64,000 nt of DNA. Origin: Chitinophagaceae bacterium (GTDB lineage: Bacteria > Bacteroidota > Bacteroidia > Chitinophagales > Chitinophagaceae). This document shows, piece after piece, positions 1 to 8,516 of the stretch. Position 1 is the stretch's first letter, and each line of letters opens with the position of its first letter. Below the pieces are notes generated by a model that saw only the letters and a program-made list of their open reading frames with translations, did not search any database and was not told the origin of the DNA. The translations under genes and the position numbers were made by a program. The DNA lies in assembly GCA_019638595.1 (NCBI GenBank), contig JAHBTJ010000003.1:248001-312000 (forward strand), in the 5' to 3' direction.

Positions 1-64
1 TGGTCAGTCCGGCGTAAGCTTCGTATGCCAATGGATGCAGATGTTTCAGGCTGATAGCTTTCAT
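1..64 (-). CDS. Partial hypothetical protein (N-terminus only)
   Basis: An ATG at 64 reads leftwards off the window edge. The first 21 residues begin MKAISLKHLH and continue PLAYEAYAGLT. The gene lies 23 nt downstream of the preceding gene in the same direction, so it is probably part of the same ICE cargo operon. Too little is visible to assign a family. Confidence 0.5.
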   Translation of the reverse strand, partial: MKAISLKHLHPLAYEAYAGLT

Positions 65-87
65 AAATGAAAAAATTTGTGGAAAAA

Positions 88-402
88 TTAATGACGTTTT
101 TTGGCTCTTTGATGGCACTGTTTAGGTGGATCACCTCCTGTATTTCTTCGCTTTCTTTCTAAACTGATTTCTTTTGAGTGCCAGTTTTCTCCTTCAGTAT
201 CTATTATCTCTTGCAGATTGGTATTACGGCCAAGATAGCCGGCACTATTGTCGGAGAACCTGATCAGTTCCTGCGAGATAATTTGCAATGAATAGCCGTA
301 GTATTTGTCAAGGGAATGATTTTCCTTCTTGGACTCGTTAACAAGCCTTCCGGCTTCCTGCATATGTTGCAATGCTTCCCGTAATTTTTCAAGTGTGGTC
401 AT
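88..402 (-). CDS. Hypothetical ICE protein, 104 aa
   Basis: Unrecognised small, charged, soluble protein with no signal peptide or membrane segment. The N-terminal half is predicted helical (LEKLREALQHMQEAGRLV). The protein ends in a basic tail, QRAKKRH, like many other cargo proteins of this element. It lies 6 nt after the next upstream gene and so is operonic. No function can be assigned. Confidence 0.6.
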   Translation of the reverse strand: MTTLEKLREALQHMQEAGRLVNESKKENHSLDKYYGYSLQIISQELIRFSDNSAGYLGRNTNLQEIIDTEGENWHSKEISLERKRRNTGGDPPKQCHQRAKKRH

Positions 403-408
403 AGTGGT

Positions 409-1038
409 TTATCTTTTTCTTTTTATCGATGAGTTATCTGGTGGAATCTCGCGGGGATGGGTTCTTATTTTCCTTTGTAGCGATTGTGTGTTGTTAAGCC
501 TGTATCCTTTTAGAATACGTAAAGCTATGCCCCGGTAAAACGAGCGTTGTTCAAGATTACTATTGTCCTGCATATGATGTTTGATGATTTGAGACAGTAT
601 ATTTTTTACATCATTATCATCTTCAACCCGGAAATATTTTGCGGATGCAGGAATTCGCCAGACTAAAGCCAGGCATAAGAGATTATCTGACTGACGATGG
701 ACCAGTTTCTGTTGTACGATCTCCATCTCAAAAATTCCATTCTTAACAAGATATTGTTCAGGAGGTTCTACAACAGCACTATTCAACTTAATGGGAACCC
801 CTCGTTCAGGGTCATTCCGGTTCGCTCCCAATGGCAGCTTATCCTCATCAGGAAAAGGAAACCGAAACAGAAAACCGGAGCCGGGTTTGGCATATAATTC
901 AGGACTGAGATTTCCATCTACTTTGGAAAGCCTGTTACTTTCTAACGCCGCACAATACCCGGAGTAAGTTGTATAATAAAGACTCTCGCAGGTTCCGATT
1001 TTTATAATCTCACCACCATATTTAACATATTCTCCCAT
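409..1038 (-). CDS. Hypothetical ICE protein, 209 aa
   Basis: Unrecognised. The N-terminus (MGEYVKYGGEIIKIGTCESL) and middle look like a compact soluble domain; the C-terminus is disordered and strongly basic, ending SSIKRKR. It is preceded 13 nt upstream by a DNA methyltransferase gene and followed closely by another small gene, so it belongs to the same operon. It could be a methyltransferase partner, but nothing in the sequence proves that. Confidence 0.65.
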   Translation of the reverse strand: MGEYVKYGGEIIKIGTCESLYYTTYSGYCAALESNRLSKVDGNLSPELYAKPGSGFLFRFPFPDEDKLPLGANRNDPERGVPIKLNSAVVEPPEQYLVKNGIFEMEIVQQKLVHRQSDNLLCLALVWRIPASAKYFRVEDDNDVKNILSQIIKHHMQDNSNLEQRSFYRGIALRILKGYRLNNTQSLQRKIRTHPREIPPDNSSIKRKR

Positions 1039-1051
1039 ACATTCTTATTAT

Positions 1052-2278
1052 TTATAAGTGAAACAGCCCAAGCCTGTCCTGTAATCGTTTGTTAGCTATC
1101 TTGATATAGTCCGGGTTCAGCTCAAATCCAATGAATTTTCGATTCAGTAGAGAAGCAACCAGAGCCGTTGTTCCAGATCCCATAAATGGGTCAAGTATTA
1201 AATCGTTTTCTCTGCTTCCCGCTTTGATACAGTCAACAATGAGCTCCTCCGGATATGTGGCAAAATGTGCCTCCCGGAAAGGTTTGGTTGCAACAGTCCA
1301 AACGGAACGTTTATTTGCCATACTGCCGCCGATAAGCTCTCCATTGGCTTTGAAATTCCCCTTGTGACCTTTGAAGCTGGTACCTTCTATTCCCATAGGA
1401 ATATGCCCCCTTGCCTGGTTACCCCCGTTTACATCTATTCCCGGTCGTGGCTTTCTGCCGCTAACCTTTGCCTTCATAGGTCCATTGGTCTTACCTGGAA
1501 TGCGGTCACTGCCTTTTTGCAGTTCTATGTCCTGCAGCAAACGGAGAACAGAGCTGTCTTTTAAAGATGTTTTGATTGCCTGCTGATTAAAAAAATATTT
1601 GGACGATTTGGTAAGAAGAAAAATATACTCGTGGCTTTTAGTACAACGATCAGTCACGCTCTCTGGTAATGGGTTGGGTTTGTGCCAGATTATGTCTTGT
1701 CGCAAATACCATCCTGATTTTTTAAAGCCTTCCAATAAATTATTTTTTCTAAGTATCCCTTCTACAAATAGCACCAGATCCCAATCATTCTTCTCTCTTG
1801 CTTCTTTAAGTATATCTGCCCATTCGGCAAAAGAATACATAGGCACAACCGCGAATCCCTGTAAAGCGAACGACAGTCTCCACGGCAGACCGATCAGGTC
1901 CTTTGCTTTAAGCGCAGGATGTTTAAAAGTAGTTGGTATGCCAAACTTAGACGTATGCGTGGAAGGTTTGCCAAACTCTGTATGTTTTGCCTGGTAAAGA
2001 GGATCCTTACCGGCTTTTCCTGATCCCCAATATGCATCGCCAAGATTCAGCCAAAGCGTTCCGTCCGGTTTCAAAAGACGCCTTACTTCAACAAATACCT
2101 CAACCATTTTTGCTACATAATCTTCAGGCGTGGATTCCAGTCCATATTGCTCATTTGTGCCATAATCCCTAAGCCCCCAATATGGAGGGCTGGTTACGCA
2201 ACACTGTACAGATGCATCCGGCAGCATTTTCATTCCCCGGATGCAGTCCATATTATGTATGGTGTTACTGGTCAGCAC
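1052..2278 (-). CDS. DNA methyltransferase, N4-cytosine/N6-adenine type (beta order)
   Basis: Transfers a methyl group from S-adenosylmethionine to an exocyclic amino group of DNA. The catalytic motif TSPPYW is at residues 29-34 and the SAM-binding motif DPFMGSGTT is near residue 375. Catalytic motif first and SAM motif last is the beta arrangement of the N6_N4_Mtase family (PF01555). At 408 residues it is complete. No restriction enzyme gene is adjacent, so it is an orphan methylase that may protect the element from host restriction. The base specificity (N4-C or N6-A) cannot be read from the sequence; the SPPY form fits either. Confidence 0.9.
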   Translation of the reverse strand: MLTSNTIHNMDCIRGMKMLPDASVQCCVTSPPYWGLRDYGTNEQYGLESTPEDYVAKMVEVFVEVRRLLKPDGTLWLNLGDAYWGSGKAGKDPLYQAKHTEFGKPSTHTSKFGIPTTFKHPALKAKDLIGLPWRLSFALQGFAVVPMYSFAEWADILKEAREKNDWDLVLFVEGILRKNNLLEGFKKSGWYLRQDIIWHKPNPLPESVTDRCTKSHEYIFLLTKSSKYFFNQQAIKTSLKDSSVLRLLQDIELQKGSDRIPGKTNGPMKAKVSGRKPRPGIDVNGGNQARGHIPMGIEGTSFKGHKGNFKANGELIGGSMANKRSVWTVATKPFREAHFATYPEELIVDCIKAGSRENDLILDPFMGSGTTALVASLLNRKFIGFELNPDYIKIANKRLQDRLGLFHL

Positions 2279-2281
2279 GCG

Positions 2282-2695
2282 CTATTTTTTAAGTCCTTTG
2301 TTTTTGGAAGAAATTATGGTTCGGAGTTGCTTGCCCGGCTTAAGGTTTTGGCGATAACGAGTTAAATCAGTAAAACCCGTTTTGTTGAGCAGTTGCGCAA
2401 ATTGATCTTCAGTGATATTTTTATTATTCCACTGAACCATTTCTTTGAGTAGGTCAGTGAAGGTGGATAGTGCTTTCCAACTGTCATCAAAGGCGTGCAG
2501 ATAAGGAACCAGTTTATCGTCTAAATATTTCCAGCGTATGGACATCTCGCCAATCGTACCCGGATCTCCATCTCTGTGATAGAATCCGAATTCTATTCTT
2601 GGTTCATATTTGTCTTTTTCCGTGGCATACCATGCCTTAGAAGTTCTGTGGTATCCTCTGACCCATTCTTCTTTTTTCTGGTCCGTAGTATTCAT
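2282..2695 (-). CDS. Hypothetical ICE protein, 137 aa
   Basis: Unrecognised soluble protein lying between two DNA methyltransferase genes, with gaps of 3 and about 21 nt. The ATG at 2695 (MNTTDQKKEEW) is preferred; an ATG at 2716, directly after the stop of the upstream gene, would add seven residues. It is rich in aromatic residues (WVRGYHR, WKYLDD) and ends in a basic stretch, SSKNKGLKK. Its position suggests co-expression with the methylases; its role is unknown. Confidence 0.65.
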   Translation of the reverse strand: MNTTDQKKEEWVRGYHRTSKAWYATEKDKYEPRIEFGFYHRDGDPGTIGEMSIRWKYLDDKLVPYLHAFDDSWKALSTFTDLLKEMVQWNNKNITEDQFAQLLNKTGFTDLTRYRQNLKPGKQLRTIISSKNKGLKK

Positions 2696-2716
2696 GGTAG
2701 AATAAATTAAAATCAT

Positions 2717-3529
2717 TTAAAAAAGTGTGGCTTGTTGCTGTTGCTCTAACATGTAGTTTGCAGTCAGTACTTCAACCTTTTTTTTATCTGTCCCGGCTTT
2801 TACATTGACTGATACCAATTGTTCAAACTGAAGCGTTGACCATTGATTTTTCGTTGTATATTCCTGCAATAGTTCGGACGGATAGGAAGACAGCAGAAAC
2901 TTTCCCTTAATGGTTGACAACACTTTTAACAACTCTTCAAAATTTTTCTTTGTGTACCCCTTATAATGCCCCATATGTGAATTGAAGTAAGGGGGATCAC
3001 AATAGAAGAAGGAATCTTTGCTATCTCTTGACCGGATGATGTATAAGGCATCTGCATTCTCAAGTTGTACTTTTTCGAGCCTGCGGCTATATAATTCAGT
3101 GAACGTTGTTTTATTAAAATAGATTTTTCTGGATGTATCATCTGTCGTAATGTCATATCCCCACACGCTGTCAAGTTTACCGGAAAAACCTTGTGCAGAA
3201 AGTACCCATACCGCCCATGCTCTTTTTACAGGGTCAAACAATTCCGGGTTGCTGTAAATCGCATAAGCATGTTTATGTAGTCTTCGACTGTGCAGTGTGT
3301 TATTTATTTCAGCCACCAACTCATCAAAATGATTTTTAATAACCTGATAAAAGTTTATCAATTCACCGTTCAGATCATTGAGTACTTCTACTTCCGATGG
3401 CCGCTTGGCAAAGAAAACTGCAGCGCCACCAGAAAATGGCTCTCCATACAATACGTGCGTTGGTATAAGTTCTATTATAATAGGCGCGAGTTTTTGTTTC
3501 CCGCCGTAATACGTTATAGGGGTCTTCAT
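2717..3529 (-). CDS. DNA adenine methylase, Dam/D12 class
   Basis: N6-adenine methyltransferase of the D12 family (PF02086). The SAM-binding start YYGGKQKLAP is at residues 7-16, a second SAM segment GEPFSGGAAVFF follows near residue 30, and the catalytic DPPY lies near residue 178. At 270 residues it has normal length. It is the second of three methyltransferases on this ICE, and none has a neighbouring endonuclease, which suggests a self-protection or epigenetic role. Target sequence unknown. Confidence 0.92.
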   Translation of the reverse strand: MKTPITYYGGKQKLAPIIIELIPTHVLYGEPFSGGAAVFFAKRPSEVEVLNDLNGELINFYQVIKNHFDELVAEINNTLHSRRLHKHAYAIYSNPELFDPVKRAWAVWVLSAQGFSGKLDSVWGYDITTDDTSRKIYFNKTTFTELYSRRLEKVQLENADALYIIRSRDSKDSFFYCDPPYFNSHMGHYKGYTKKNFEELLKVLSTIKGKFLLSSYPSELLQEYTTKNQWSTLQFEQLVSVNVKAGTDKKKVEVLTANYMLEQQQQATLF

Positions 3530-3551
3530 TGGTACAGTTTTATTGTTGTGA

Positions 3552-4535
3552 CTATCTTCTTCTTGAGAAGGGCCTATTTACGTTTGCCTTTGAGTTTGAT
3601 TGCCCAAAACCTTCTTTTGCCAGTCGCTTCACTGCTTCCCGGTAATCTCCATTACACTCTAACATCGCATATACTGCATAAGGACGGTATCCGGCACCGG
3701 GAGTGAATTCCGTACTGGTGCTGAACACGGAGAAGTAATTGATCTCATGGTTAAAACTTCCCGAGCTACGTTTATCGGTATCACCTGGTCTCCTGAAAAA
3801 TGTTCTTTTGGATGTTTGGTCTACCACTGTCCATCCATGTTTTTGCAGCAGTCCTATTACATCTCCTCGCAGGTTATAATCATCAAGTGGAGTTATTTCA
3901 CCTGCAGCCCGTATTTTATAAGGTTGCCTTTCAATCTGTTTTTCCTCATATTGGTTGAGGCGACGGGCAGAAGTCAATATTATATTACGCTCTGATCCGG
4001 AAATCTCCGGGATTTTGCTAAAGTCATGCTGCAAAAAACGGTAGCCAGGAGTGGGTGGAACTATAATGTAGCCGCCCTGCCCTCTTGTTTCAATCAAAAC
4101 CTTTACCTTCTCTTTAGGACTGATCTTTTTTTCTTCTTCTGTCGTTGCCCGTCTTGCAAGCGATTGGTTAGACGCTATTTCGGAACTACGGTAGTAGAAA
4201 TGATATCCTCGAGAGCGCGATTGTGCCGCCACCAAGCTATTTACCAGTTCTGCGTTTGTTATTTTTATGGTATTGCATAATCTTCTCATTATTCCTCCTT
4301 CAAGATCATATTTGGAATCTATATCAATCACCTCAAGATTACCACTGACTTTTCCTGTTACGACAGCTAAGCCTAAGGCGCCCGGATAATTGAACATCCG
4401 GGTGAGTTGTGCTATACTCGCCGGACTTGTCTGAAAATCTTTCCAGCTTACCAGGCTTTGCTTTAACGCATCTGTAGCAATAACTGATAATCCCAACTCT
4501 CTGTAATGTATCGCAGCCCTCAGCAATTCGTTCAT
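3552..4535 (-). CDS. Bifunctional primase-polymerase (Prim-Pol) domain protein
   Basis: Likely archaeo-eukaryotic-type primase/polymerase of mobile elements (PF09250). It shows the metal-binding pair in LEVIDID (D71, D73), the conserved His in GYHFYYR (H112) and the nucleotide-binding block ETRGQGGYIIVPPT (about residues 149-162). At 327 residues it has the Prim-Pol domain and a C-terminal extension but no helicase domain, so it would work with a separate or host helicase. It probably primes element DNA after transfer or during circular replication. The C-terminus is basic (RPFSRRR). Confidence 0.85.
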   Translation of the reverse strand: MNELLRAAIHYRELGLSVIATDALKQSLVSWKDFQTSPASIAQLTRMFNYPGALGLAVVTGKVSGNLEVIDIDSKYDLEGGIMRRLCNTIKITNAELVNSLVAAQSRSRGYHFYYRSSEIASNQSLARRATTEEEKKISPKEKVKVLIETRGQGGYIIVPPTPGYRFLQHDFSKIPEISGSERNIILTSARRLNQYEEKQIERQPYKIRAAGEITPLDDYNLRGDVIGLLQKHGWTVVDQTSKRTFFRRPGDTDKRSSGSFNHEINYFSVFSTSTEFTPGAGYRPYAVYAMLECNGDYREAVKRLAKEGFGQSNSKANVNRPFSRRR

Positions 4536-4563
4536 CCCTCAAATACTTTCGATTGTCTGTGAA

Positions 4564-6063
4564 TTACATTTTTAGTCCTGAACCGCCCCTCGGATTGATT
4601 GTGCGCTTTGCTGCTTTACTTCTTCGCTCTAACGTTTCCTCGGAAAGTGGCAACCGGAGGCTTTTTGTATCAGTAATAAGAAGATGATGGGAATTGCCCT
4701 GTGTCTCCGCGAGATGAGATCGAAGCAGTTTTAGCAACTCCATCGAAACATAATCCTCATTAAGTTTCATATATATGCCGACCGGGAGTTGTTCTCCTTC
4801 TTCTTTTACCTGGAATTTGCTTACAATAACTGTGCTGTTACTACTGTCTATTATGTCCGCTTGTTTTACATAAAGTGGATAATGCTGGCGATATGCTTGA
4901 TGTTCATCAAAAAAGCGTATATCCAGTTCTTTCATGCCACTAAGTGCTTCATCAACGGAGGAACAGGGAATGTTTTTAACCTGTTGCTGTTTGAACAAAC
5001 TGTCATCCCCATTTGCATACTGAGTAAGCCCCCAGGTGATCTGCAATAGATATGGTTCTTTTTCACCTGCGTGTTTGTGCAACACGTGGTCGTTATCTAT
5101 GGAAGTTAATAAAGGAGGATAACCAGGGTAAGGCAACAGCTTAGTATGGTATTTGTCATAGTTGGCTACCAGTAAATGTTTATCGTCATGATTGTAAATA
5201 CCCGACCTGGATAAATCAATACCACTTTCTTGTTCCAGTTCTTTAATGGGCAAGTAAAGTTTTAAATAAATGCCTTGTTCTGATACTACTTCCCGGCTAC
5301 TATTGTCTTTAGCAGTCACAAATTCGACGAGCTTATCTTTTCCTCTTTTGGTAATGTCGGCTTTTGATATCCAGCTTTTGCTTTCTGATTTCCGGGCAAG
5401 GTGTTGATCTAACCTGGTTATTTCAATCTGAAGCAACTGGCTAACGGCATCTGATAGATTTTGATAATGATAGTTAGTTATTTCATTCGATTGGGAAGCA
5501 CCCAGACTAGTTTGTATTACACTAGTCTTATAGTTCCATTCTTCAGGGAATTCAGGCCCAAGTTCATAGTATTCCAAGCCATGTACCCAATTACTCAATG
5601 CTTCGTCAATGAAAATTTTGAACCCCTTGTCATAGGCATAGGAAGCTACTTGTAAAAAGGGCGAGTTAGGATCATAGGCTGAAAATCCGGAGAGGTCATA
5701 GCCGGTAAGTCGCTCAAATTTTTCTGTCGTGCTGTCACAAAAATGCATGTAGATACCGGCTGCAGGGGAACCCTTGAGCGTGGCTTCAAAAGACAGCCGG
5801 AAAATTTCAAGTAGTGGTTCTTTAGCCTCAATGGCTCTAATGGCAGCGTATTCGCAATATCTGTCACTGTCTGTTTCGCCAGATTGTCTTTCAAATTTCC
5901 TGATGTCTGTTAGCAATAATGATTCAACAGTTTCACAAAGTGTAAGAAAATAGTTGGTTTCTTTAAATTCCATGTGAGGAATGAAATTTCCATTGGCATC
6001 AGAATGAATTCTATTATCCAGCCCGGTTATTTCGAGCATATAGTTAAAGATATTGTCGTTCAT
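4564..6063 (-). CDS. Hypothetical ICE protein, about 499 aa
   Basis: Large soluble protein typical of Bacteroidetes conjugative elements; I cannot name a family. The ATG at 6063 (MNDNIFNYML) falls 10 nt after the stop of the upstream gene; an ATG at 6102 would overlap that gene by 29 nt. Two similar halves may exist: EQGIYLKLYLPIKELEQ and QLPVGIYMKLNEDYVSMELL look like related segments. The C-terminal 30 residues are basic and disordered (ERRSKAAKRTINPRG). Confidence 0.7.
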   Translation of the reverse strand: MNDNIFNYMLEITGLDNRIHSDANGNFIPHMEFKETNYFLTLCETVESLLLTDIRKFERQSGETDSDRYCEYAAIRAIEAKEPLLEIFRLSFEATLKGSPAAGIYMHFCDSTTEKFERLTGYDLSGFSAYDPNSPFLQVASYAYDKGFKIFIDEALSNWVHGLEYYELGPEFPEEWNYKTSVIQTSLGASQSNEITNYHYQNLSDAVSQLLQIEITRLDQHLARKSESKSWISKADITKRGKDKLVEFVTAKDNSSREVVSEQGIYLKLYLPIKELEQESGIDLSRSGIYNHDDKHLLVANYDKYHTKLLPYPGYPPLLTSIDNDHVLHKHAGEKEPYLLQITWGLTQYANGDDSLFKQQQVKNIPCSSVDEALSGMKELDIRFFDEHQAYRQHYPLYVKQADIIDSSNSTVIVSKFQVKEEGEQLPVGIYMKLNEDYVSMELLKLLRSHLAETQGNSHHLLITDTKSLRLPLSEETLERRSKAAKRTINPRGGSGLKM

Positions 6064-6073
6064 TATTCTTTGT

Positions 6074-6961
6074 TTATATTGATTTTCCTTGTTTTGGCTC
6101 ACTTTCCTGTACGACTCTTGGCCTTCTGTTTGATTTCACCGGATCTGCGGAGTCCGGGCTATTCTTTTTTTTTGACTGATCGGAGTTTTCCTGTGATGGA
6201 GCATCTGTTGCAGAAGCGCCAGGGCTTTTGACAAGGCTTATACTGGACTGTTTAGTACTTTTTTCCTGTTGAACACGTTGGCGCGCCTCCTCAGTTCTGA
6301 ACTGATCATGAGACAATGGTTTTCTTTCGCCATCAAGGAAGGTGAATGTGTTTCGCTCGGGATTAGCTATTATATTTACCTGTTTGTAATTTTCTTGGTT
6401 GACTGGAGTAACCTCGATTTGCCTGCCTTCGGCCATGTAGGCGGCGGCGGTTGCTTTCTGCCTGATAGAAGATAGTTCTACAAAACTGTAGTCATTCAAT
6501 TTCGATACCTGGTCAAAGTCATTGTGACGCTTGGTGAGATAGTTGCCGCTTTGGGTTTTCTGTGTAAAGTCAATCTGCACCCACTGATTGTATCTCTCAC
6601 CAGTTTCATTGTAGTAAGTTTTAAGAATTGCGCGGGGGTTCTTTTGGTCCATCATCAGAATAAACGCTTCGTTCATACTGATGCGGTCACTGGCTTTAAA
6701 CCATTGCGCCACAGAAGTTCCATCTTCATTATGCAGCGTTCCTTTAAATCCATTAAAATAACCTTTGCCGTCTTTTGTTTTAATTTCCAGCTCAAAATCC
6801 ATTCTCCTGTTTTCAATCATTTCAGAAGTGAATGGACGTATTTCTTTTTCCCCAGCGGCAAGTGCTTCGTCAATTGTCTTATCAAAGCGGTTACCGAAAC
6901 CGGTAGCGGCTATTCTTTTTTTCAGCGTTTCGCTGTTGTCAATTACAATAGGCTGTTCCAT
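6074..6961 (-). CDS. Hypothetical ICE protein, 295 aa (DUF3945-like character)
   Basis: The first ~220 residues form an ordered domain of the kind found repeatedly in Bacteroidetes conjugative elements, with the phrase MDFELEIKTKDGKGYFNGF followed by NQENYKQVNIIANPERN, which resembles DUF3945/DUF4099 domains. The last ~75 residues are disordered, rich in Ser, Lys and Gln, with a basic stretch SNRRPRV. There is no signal peptide. It lies in the operon downstream of the tra genes. Function unknown; family assignment is by resemblance only. Confidence 0.65.
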   Translation of the reverse strand: MEQPIVIDNSETLKKRIAATGFGNRFDKTIDEALAAGEKEIRPFTSEMIENRRMDFELEIKTKDGKGYFNGFKGTLHNEDGTSVAQWFKASDRISMNEAFILMMDQKNPRAILKTYYNETGERYNQWVQIDFTQKTQSGNYLTKRHNDFDQVSKLNDYSFVELSSIRQKATAAAYMAEGRQIEVTPVNQENYKQVNIIANPERNTFTFLDGERKPLSHDQFRTEEARQRVQQEKSTKQSSISLVKSPGASATDAPSQENSDQSKKKNSPDSADPVKSNRRPRVVQESEPKQGKSI

Positions 6962-6998
6962 AATATGTATTTTTTATTAATAATGAATAGATCACAAG

Positions 6999-7577
6999 TC
7001 ACAGGCGGACGCTTTTTGTTTGCCTGGCTGGCACTTGTGCCCTTGGCTTAACCGGCATTTTTCTGGTAATAGCTTTTGATTGCTCTTGGGTACTCTTCTG
7101 CGAAGGGATAGTTCTTAAGACTGGTTGTTGCCCTTCGTCCTGTGATTGCTGTTGTGTTTGTTGCGTGGAAGGAGCTTGTGCTGGCCTGGGCCTATAAAAT
7201 ACAATGGTACTTTCGGGAGAAGTGAACAGCGTTTTTAATACTGATGTCGCTGCCTTTAAAGGAAATATTACAAGATTACCTGCGAAAACAAGCAGATTAC
7301 GTGTAAGACGTACAAATGGGTTAGGGTATATTTGCCGTAACAGGCTACGCTGTTGACCGCGCAGAACCTTGAGCTCCGCCTTCTCATAAAGGTTAAGTTT
7401 GCGGCGATTGTCTTTGTGCTTGTTGCTGATGTGACGATAGATATCCCGTTTAGCCTTTAGAAAATCCCGATCATATTGTATCTCTTTTCCGTACCGTTCA
7501 ACGAGCTTTCCTTCAATGCGTTTCCATGTAGCAAGGTCGCTGGCGACCCTGTTTTTAGGCTCTGATCTTTTTAGCAT
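6999..7577 (-). CDS. Hypothetical ICE protein with one hydrophobic helix, 192 aa
   Basis: The first ~90 residues are strongly basic and helical (RDFLKAKRDIYRHISNKH, EKAELKVLRGQQRSLLRQI). A hydrophobic segment (LLVFAGNLVIFPLKAATSVL) follows, then a Gln/Pro/Lys-rich disordered tail ending TKSVRL. It sits directly downstream of traN, where CTnDOT-type elements carry traO-traQ, but I do not recognise it as any of these. It could be a peripheral membrane component of the transfer apparatus. Confidence 0.6.
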   Translation of the reverse strand: MLKRSEPKNRVASDLATWKRIEGKLVERYGKEIQYDRDFLKAKRDIYRHISNKHKDNRRKLNLYEKAELKVLRGQQRSLLRQIYPNPFVRLTRNLLVFAGNLVIFPLKAATSVLKTLFTSPESTIVFYRPRPAQAPSTQQTQQQSQDEGQQPVLRTIPSQKSTQEQSKAITRKMPVKPRAQVPARQTKSVRL

Positions 7578-7605
7578 AATTAAAATTGTTAAGTGTGATA
7601 TAATT

Positions 7606-8490
7606 TTATGGCTGTGTCAGTCGCTGCATCCCGAATTCGGACAGCGTCGGGTGCAACGCTTTAAGAATGTCTTTCCCTTTTAGTTTACACGATAAATATC
7701 GGTCCCCGTTTTTTTCAAAGATTTCCACTACGAAATACTTATTGTCTGCTATGGTAAACTTGTCAAAAGCCAGCAGCATGATTGATAGCCGGCAGGGAGC
7801 CACTTCCCGGCGGGTATAATAATGATGAACAGGAATAATTTCCTTCTCTGTAATGGAACTGCGTTTTGATCTTTTCCTATCGCGTATATATGATCTGGTA
7901 AAATCAATTTCATACGGAATCGGAGATGCATTCAACAAGCGAAACTGAAAAAAGAGTGTACCATTGATGTAATAAGTGCCTGTTGCTTCTATCCGGGCGC
8001 GTCCTTTCCATTTTGAAACGGGATGATGGCGTACTGGTTTAAAACGAGAGAGTATCTCAGCGTATGAACTAATTTGAGTGTCATTAAGCCGTTCAGAAGA
8101 AAAACGCGCAGGAGCTAAAGGTTGTTCTTGTTTGGTTAGATCAAGTGTGAGATTTGCGGGATTTTTGTTATAATGAACATCAAAGGCGTAGATATTACCA
8201 TCCGTTGTAAAAACATGCAGGTTGGTCGTTTCTATAGAATCGGTTGCCGCTTTTACTTTTAATACATTTCCGATTTCTTTAACGGTTTTGGTAATAATGT
8301 TCCCGTTGCCCCTGTCTACACTTTTGATCATTGCCGGAAAAATGATAACGCTGGTCTGTCCTGTAGATACCTCAAGTTGCATAGGTGCTGTACCCTGGGA
8401 AGAAACTGCCGGCATTTGCTGAGCATTAACTGTAAAGCACAAGCAAAGAAGCATAGACAAAGTAGACATTTTGGTAATAGTAACGCGCAT
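7606..8490 (-). CDS. traN: Conjugative transposon protein TraN (VirB9-like)
   Basis: Component of the outer part of the Bacteroidetes type IV secretion channel, acting in the periplasm or outer membrane. An N-terminal signal peptide (MRVTITKMSTLSMLLCLCFT, then VNAQQ) is followed by a VirB9-like fold. Typical features are the early stretch TSVIIFPAMIKSVDRGNG, in which the protein begins its beta domain, and the late NKYFVVEIFEKNG. At 294 residues the length is usual for TraN. It lies directly after traM, as in CTnDOT-like elements. Confidence 0.9.
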   Translation of the reverse strand: MRVTITKMSTLSMLLCLCFTVNAQQMPAVSSQGTAPMQLEVSTGQTSVIIFPAMIKSVDRGNGNIITKTVKEIGNVLKVKAATDSIETTNLHVFTTDGNIYAFDVHYNKNPANLTLDLTKQEQPLAPARFSSERLNDTQISSYAEILSRFKPVRHHPVSKWKGRARIEATGTYYINGTLFFQFRLLNASPIPYEIDFTRSYIRDRKRSKRSSITEKEIIPVHHYYTRREVAPCRLSIMLLAFDKFTIADNKYFVVEIFEKNGDRYLSCKLKGKDILKALHPTLSEFGMQRLTQP

Positions 8491-8516
8491 AAAAAAATGG
8501 TATTAAGTGATAAATA